This document shows, in pieces, positions 60,611 to 64,000 of a stretch of DNA of 64,000 nt. The stretch lies in contig CAWKCY010000016.1 in assembly GCA_963848195.1 (NCBI GenBank), positions 697,657 to 761,656 on the forward strand, written 5' to 3'. The stretch is from CAVQBP01 sp963848195 (GTDB taxonomy: Bacteria; Bacteroidota; Ignavibacteria; Ignavibacteriales; Ignavibacteriaceae). The notes beneath the pieces are model-generated. The model was given only the letters and a program-made list of their open reading frames with translations. It was not told where the DNA came from and did no database searches. The position numbers and the translations under genes are program-made. The stretch's first letter is position 1; every line of letters starts with the position of its first letter.

Positions 60611-61317
60611 TAAGTTTCCGTTATTATTTCAGGTAATTTAGTCCCTCTGAACAAAAGCCATAGACAAAAAGAAAGTTCCCCAATTATTCCCGGTACAACA
60701 ACAATTAAAAGAAAAATATCTTTATAATTATCATAGTTTGATAAGAGAAAATTTGCAAAACTATCTACCAGGTATCCCGCAGAAGCGGCAATTAATAGAA
60801 TACCAAGAATATTAGGAATATATTTTGATTTAATAATTAAATAACCCAGAATAAATAAATGGATCCCGAAAAATATTAAACCGATAAGCCATGTTTTGTT
60901 GAACGCATCCAGAAGCAGCATAATCTGAACATCAAGAAATTTAGTTTCTATTGAAGTAAGGTATTCTGCGGGACCAATGAGGTGTAAGACCCCGATCAGG
61001 TTAAATACAGCTAATCCGAATATTGCACAATTTACAAGTCTTAACCATCCTGCAAGTAAGGAAATGTTTTTATTTACAGGTTTTAGAAAAATATAAAGTG
61101 CCCATGTTACCAGCAAATCGGAAACAACCATTATAATGAAACTGAGAATTCCAATACGAAATAGGGATTCGTTGGAAGCTATATTGTTTGCAGTTGCCGC
61201 GGCATCACCCGGAACAATAAGGGTTTCGAGGACGAAAAAGTTTGCAAACATACCAAGTATAAAAATAACCAGGTATCCATACGCAGAAATTTTCGCAGTC
61301 ATTTTGGCTGAATTCAT
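60610..61317 (-). CDS. DUF4386 membrane protein
   Basis: About six transmembrane helices (ISAYGYLVIFILGMFANFFV, RIGILSFIIMVVSDLLVTWALYIFL, LRLVNCAIFGLAVFNLIG, WLIGLIFFGIHLFILGYLII, NILGILLIAASAGYLVDSF, IFLLIVVVPGIIGELSFCLWLLF). The pattern and the E-S-L-F-R-I-G segment fit DUF4386. Function unknown. The ATG with GGGAGG just upstream is preferred over a TTG four codons earlier. First gene of a two-gene operon with the oxidoreductase. Confidence 0.85.
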   Translation of the reverse strand: MNSAKMTAKISAYGYLVIFILGMFANFFVLETLIVPGDAAATANNIASNESLFRIGILSFIIMVVSDLLVTWALYIFLKPVNKNISLLAGWLRLVNCAIFGLAVFNLIGVLHLIGPAEYLTSIETKFLDVQIMLLLDAFNKTWLIGLIFFGIHLFILGYLIIKSKYIPNILGILLIAASAGYLVDSFANFLLSNYDNYKDIFLLIVVVPGIIGELSFCLWLLFRGTKLPEIITET

Positions 61318-61496
61318 TATCCCTCCCAAAAGCTGTTACCCAAAGTTAATAATTTATATTTTTTTAGAAAAGAAAAGAGGAGAATTTTGCCTTTAGTATT
61401 TTCAAATGAATATAACAGAATTGTTAACATAGAAAGTTATAATTTTATTAACTTTCCGCCTAGGGATATGGTAATAATACAATTTCGGAATAAAAA

Positions 61497-62345
61497 ATGG
61501 CAGACTCATTAAAACGACGTGATTTTATAAAAACAGTATCCCTTTTGGGAGCTTCAATTATTATTGAAAATCCTGTTGCTGTTAGGAAATTTTTATCCGG
61601 CAATGAGAAAGTAGAATTAAAGAATAATTACTTTAGTATCTCCTTTGACACTGAAAAAGGAGCTTTGAATATAAATAAAATCAATGGGATTCAATTACTA
61701 TCCGGCGGAACTGTTTGTGCAAATTCTAATCTCGGTAAACGTTTCATCGCATCTGATAAGTATAAATATACTGTTGATTCCTCTACCTTCAGTGATAAAC
61801 TTGGTTCTGGAAAGAAATTATTCATTTTTTCTAAAGATTTGGAAAATAAATTGGATTTTGAAATCCAGATATTATTATATGATAATTATAAATTTATTAC
61901 CGTAGAAGTTATTTGTAAAAATGTTTCGGCTAATGACATAGTAATTAATAGTCTGGAACCCATTCGTGTGATTAAAAATGAAGGTGGAATATTAAGTTTA
62001 CCGGGAGTTTCAAAGTGCATTACAAATGGGGAAATGTACTACGATGCAGGTATGATATATGATTTTGAAAAAAATAAAGAAGTCGAATCATCCGGTGGTA
62101 TCAAAGGGGTTAATCTCTCAAACAATTTAATCCCTTCAAAAAATAAAACAATACATAGTTGGTGGAATGCCGGTTTATTTAGCGGATATAGCAATGAAGG
62201 TTTGGTCCTCGGTTACCTGCAAAATGATTTGTGTTTAGGAAATTTGTTGATCTCTAAAACCTCTTCGGGTCAGATTTCATTTTTAGCAGAATCCGTTTGC
62301 TCACCTAAATTAACTTTAAAAGCCTGGCAAAACTATCAGTTCTAA
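61497..62345 (+). CDS. GH36 alpha-galactosidase-like protein, 5' part before a frameshift
   Basis: Tat-like leader (LKRRDFIKTVSLLGASIII) followed by the N-terminal beta-supersandwich of a GH36-type enzyme (ISFDTEKGALNINKINGIQLL, then NAGLFSGYSNEGLVLGYLQND). The frame stops at QNYQF. The +1 frame reads KPGKTISSNRFIINAAEDPY across the same DNA, so the true protein continued. The one-base difference lies in TTTAAAAG at 62315-62322. The promoter region upstream is 167 bp of AT-rich DNA. Confidence 0.82.
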   Translation: MADSLKRRDFIKTVSLLGASIIIENPVAVRKFLSGNEKVELKNNYFSISFDTEKGALNINKINGIQLLSGGTVCANSNLGKRFIASDKYKYTVDSSTFSDKLGSGKKLFIFSKDLENKLDFEIQILLYDNYKFITVEVICKNVSANDIVINSLEPIRVIKNEGGILSLPGVSKCITNGEMYYDAGMIYDFEKNKEVESSGGIKGVNLSNNLIPSKNKTIHSWWNAGLFSGYSNEGLVLGYLQNDLCLGNLLISKTSSGQISFLAESVCSPKLTLKAWQNYQF

Positions 62346-63972
62346 CCGATTTATAATAAACGCAGCCGAAGATCCCTATTCAGCTTTAGAAGATTATGCT
62401 GAGGCTGTCGGCAAAATAAATAATGCCCGTACTAGTTCAATTGTTAACGGCTGGTGCAGCTGGTTTTATACCTTAGCGAATGTGTCTGAAGATGAGGTGT
62501 TATTAAATACGGAATTTGCATCTAAACATTTAAAACAATATGGTCTTGAATATATTCAGATTGATGAAGGGTACCAAAGATGGCATGGTGATTGGGAAGG
62601 CAATGAACGATTCCCGCATGGTATGAAATGGCTTGCAGAAAAAATTAAAGGTTTTGGATTTAAACCCGGACTTTGGATTTCTCCGTATGTTATTTCTGAG
62701 CCAACCGATTTGTTCCAAAAACATCCGGAGTGGCTGTTAAAAAAATCAGACGACACTATAAAGAGGATAGGAAACTGGGAGGGGGAAATTCCGGATTGGG
62801 CAATTAACGAAAACCCAAAAAGATATTGTCTTGATATTACTCATCCTGAAGCGGCTAAATGGATGTCTAATTTGTTTGATACCATTGCTAACCAATGGGG
62901 ATATGAAATGATAAAAATTGATTTTATGGCATGGTCAATTTTAGCGGCCGACAAGTTTTATGATCCTACAGTTTCATCCGCACAGGTTTATCGTAAAGGA
63001 TTAGAAATTATGAGAAATGCTGTTGGGGATAAATGCCACATCCTTGAATGTGGTCCCGGTGCAATAACAGTAGGACTGATAGACAGTATGCGTATAGAAG
63101 CAGATATAAATTATGGCTTTTCGGAGGCTGCCTGGAAAACATATTTTCTTGATCCTGCCTGCAGTGCATCCGCCGCAGCTAAACGCTACTATTTTCATAA
63201 AAAAACATGGGTAAATGATGCAGATCATGTTTGTCTTAACCTTCTAAATTATCAGCAGGCGGAAGCTGCAGCAACAATAATTGCATTAAGCGGCGGTAAT
63301 ATGATTTCAGGTGATAGGCTTATTCAACTTGATGCAGTTAAACTTGAAATAATCAAAAAAATTACTCCCTCATTTGGCGAAGCAGCTTTTCCCGTAGATC
63401 TTTTTGATAGCTATATGCCGTCGGTCTTTGCTTTAAATATCAAAAAACAGTTTGGTGAATGGACTGTTGCAGCGTTTTTCAATTCAAGTCTTACTGAAAA
63501 TGTTGAAAAAAAATTCTCACTGGAACGGCTGCGATTAAAACAAAATAAGTTATATTTGGCATTTAACTTTTGGAAACAACAGTTTTTAGGAGAAATAACT
63601 AATGAAATTAAAGTAACAATTCAACCTGGTAGTGTTACATTAATCGCATTGCATGAAAAATTAGACAGACCGCAATTTATTTCAACTGATCGTCATGTTT
63701 TACAAGGTGCGGTTGAAATTGAGAATATAAATTGGAATGATAATACAAAAGTATTATCCGGAATATCAACAGGGCCTTTGAATACTTCACATAATGTATC
63801 AGTCTATGTTCCTGGGACACATCCATGGGAATGGGGCGGGTATGTGCTGTTTCGTGACTATGATTCATATAGTCTAAAATTAGTTGATAATAATATAATT
63901 CAAGTGCACGTACTTTTTGAAAAAAGTAATCATGTGCATTGGGAAATTAAATATGATGAATTTTTTAAATAA
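62322..63972 (+). pseudogene. Frameshifted 3' part of the GH36 alpha-galactosidase-like gene (catalytic barrel)
   Basis: In the +1 frame the sequence runs on with NRFIINAAEDPYSALEDY and NGWCSWFY (the barrel start), then YIQIDEGYQRWHGDW, GFKPGLWISPYV, the nucleophile-type MIKIDFMAWS and the acid/base-type SMRIEADINY, ending with C-terminal beta domains and a stop. Catalytic Asp residues are intact, so only the frameshift breaks the gene. The first internal Met (62482) lies after GWCSWFY and would make a truncated barrel, so independent translation is unlikely to give a folded enzyme. Confidence 0.82.
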
Positions 63973-64000
63973 AAAATCTATAGGAATCGAACATTATTTG

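Overview
The window is a 64 kb piece of an AT-rich bacterial chromosome, very probably from the Bacteroidota/Chlorobiota lineage and most likely an Ignavibacteria-type organism. This rests on a secreted 841-residue protein ending in a type IX secretion sorting domain with the NYPNPFNPST motif, the long insert-bearing form of IspG, a small glycine-rich RRM protein, several secreted polysaccharide-active enzymes, and weak or absent Shine-Dalgarno signals before many genes. The lineage is inferred; no rRNA is present to confirm it.

Layout. 1-8 kb: the tail of a GH15 glucoamylase, then RecQ, a SWIM-SNF2 helicase and DnaG on the minus strand. 8-14 kb: an accessory block with a GT4/winged-helix/nucleotidyltransferase fusion and a B12-type radical SAM protein (plus strand) facing an overlapping amidohydrolase and methyltransferase (minus strand). 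14-22.5 kb: a conserved plus-strand run with ispG, a Nif3-like gene, a coiled-coil zinc-ribbon gene, the RNase P RNA, recJ, yebC, ruvC and ruvA. 22.5-34.4 kb: hydrolases, RNase HI, a DUF4143 ATPase, a FAH-family enzyme, a secreted protein of unknown function, ClpX, a TPR protein, a transporter and an aldo/keto reductase. 34.5-39.5 kb: two tandem secreted repeat proteins, a two-domain GH2-like binding protein and an OmpR-type two-component system. A common upstream DNA motif before three of these genes suggests a local regulon. 39.7-49.3 kb: an RRM protein, an MFS exporter with an ABM-like tail, a DUF4395 protein, GH2 and GH127 enzymes and a MetX-like hydrolase. 50-55.3 kb: a frameshifted DUF1028 gene, the T9SS cargo protein, and an FGE-type lipoprotein with its overlapping partner. 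55.3-64 kb: a stand-alone cereblon-type CULT-domain protein, NmrA, SMP-30, YdeI-like, quinone-oxidoreductase-like and DUF4386 genes, and a frameshifted GH36 alpha-galactosidase-like gene.

The most unusual content is: (a) the bacterial CULT protein with its zinc cysteines and three-tryptophan cage intact; (b) the shared promoter motif beside the two-component system; (c) a repeated element of about 97 bp whose ends are inverted and are themselves palindromes; (d) several families of short degenerate repeats confined to intergenic DNA; (e) two genes broken by a one-base frameshift at the same octamer, TTTAAAAG; and (f) hairpins placed over the start regions of the Nif3-like gene and ruvC. I saw no tRNA, rRNA, CRISPR array, prophage or intact insertion sequence.
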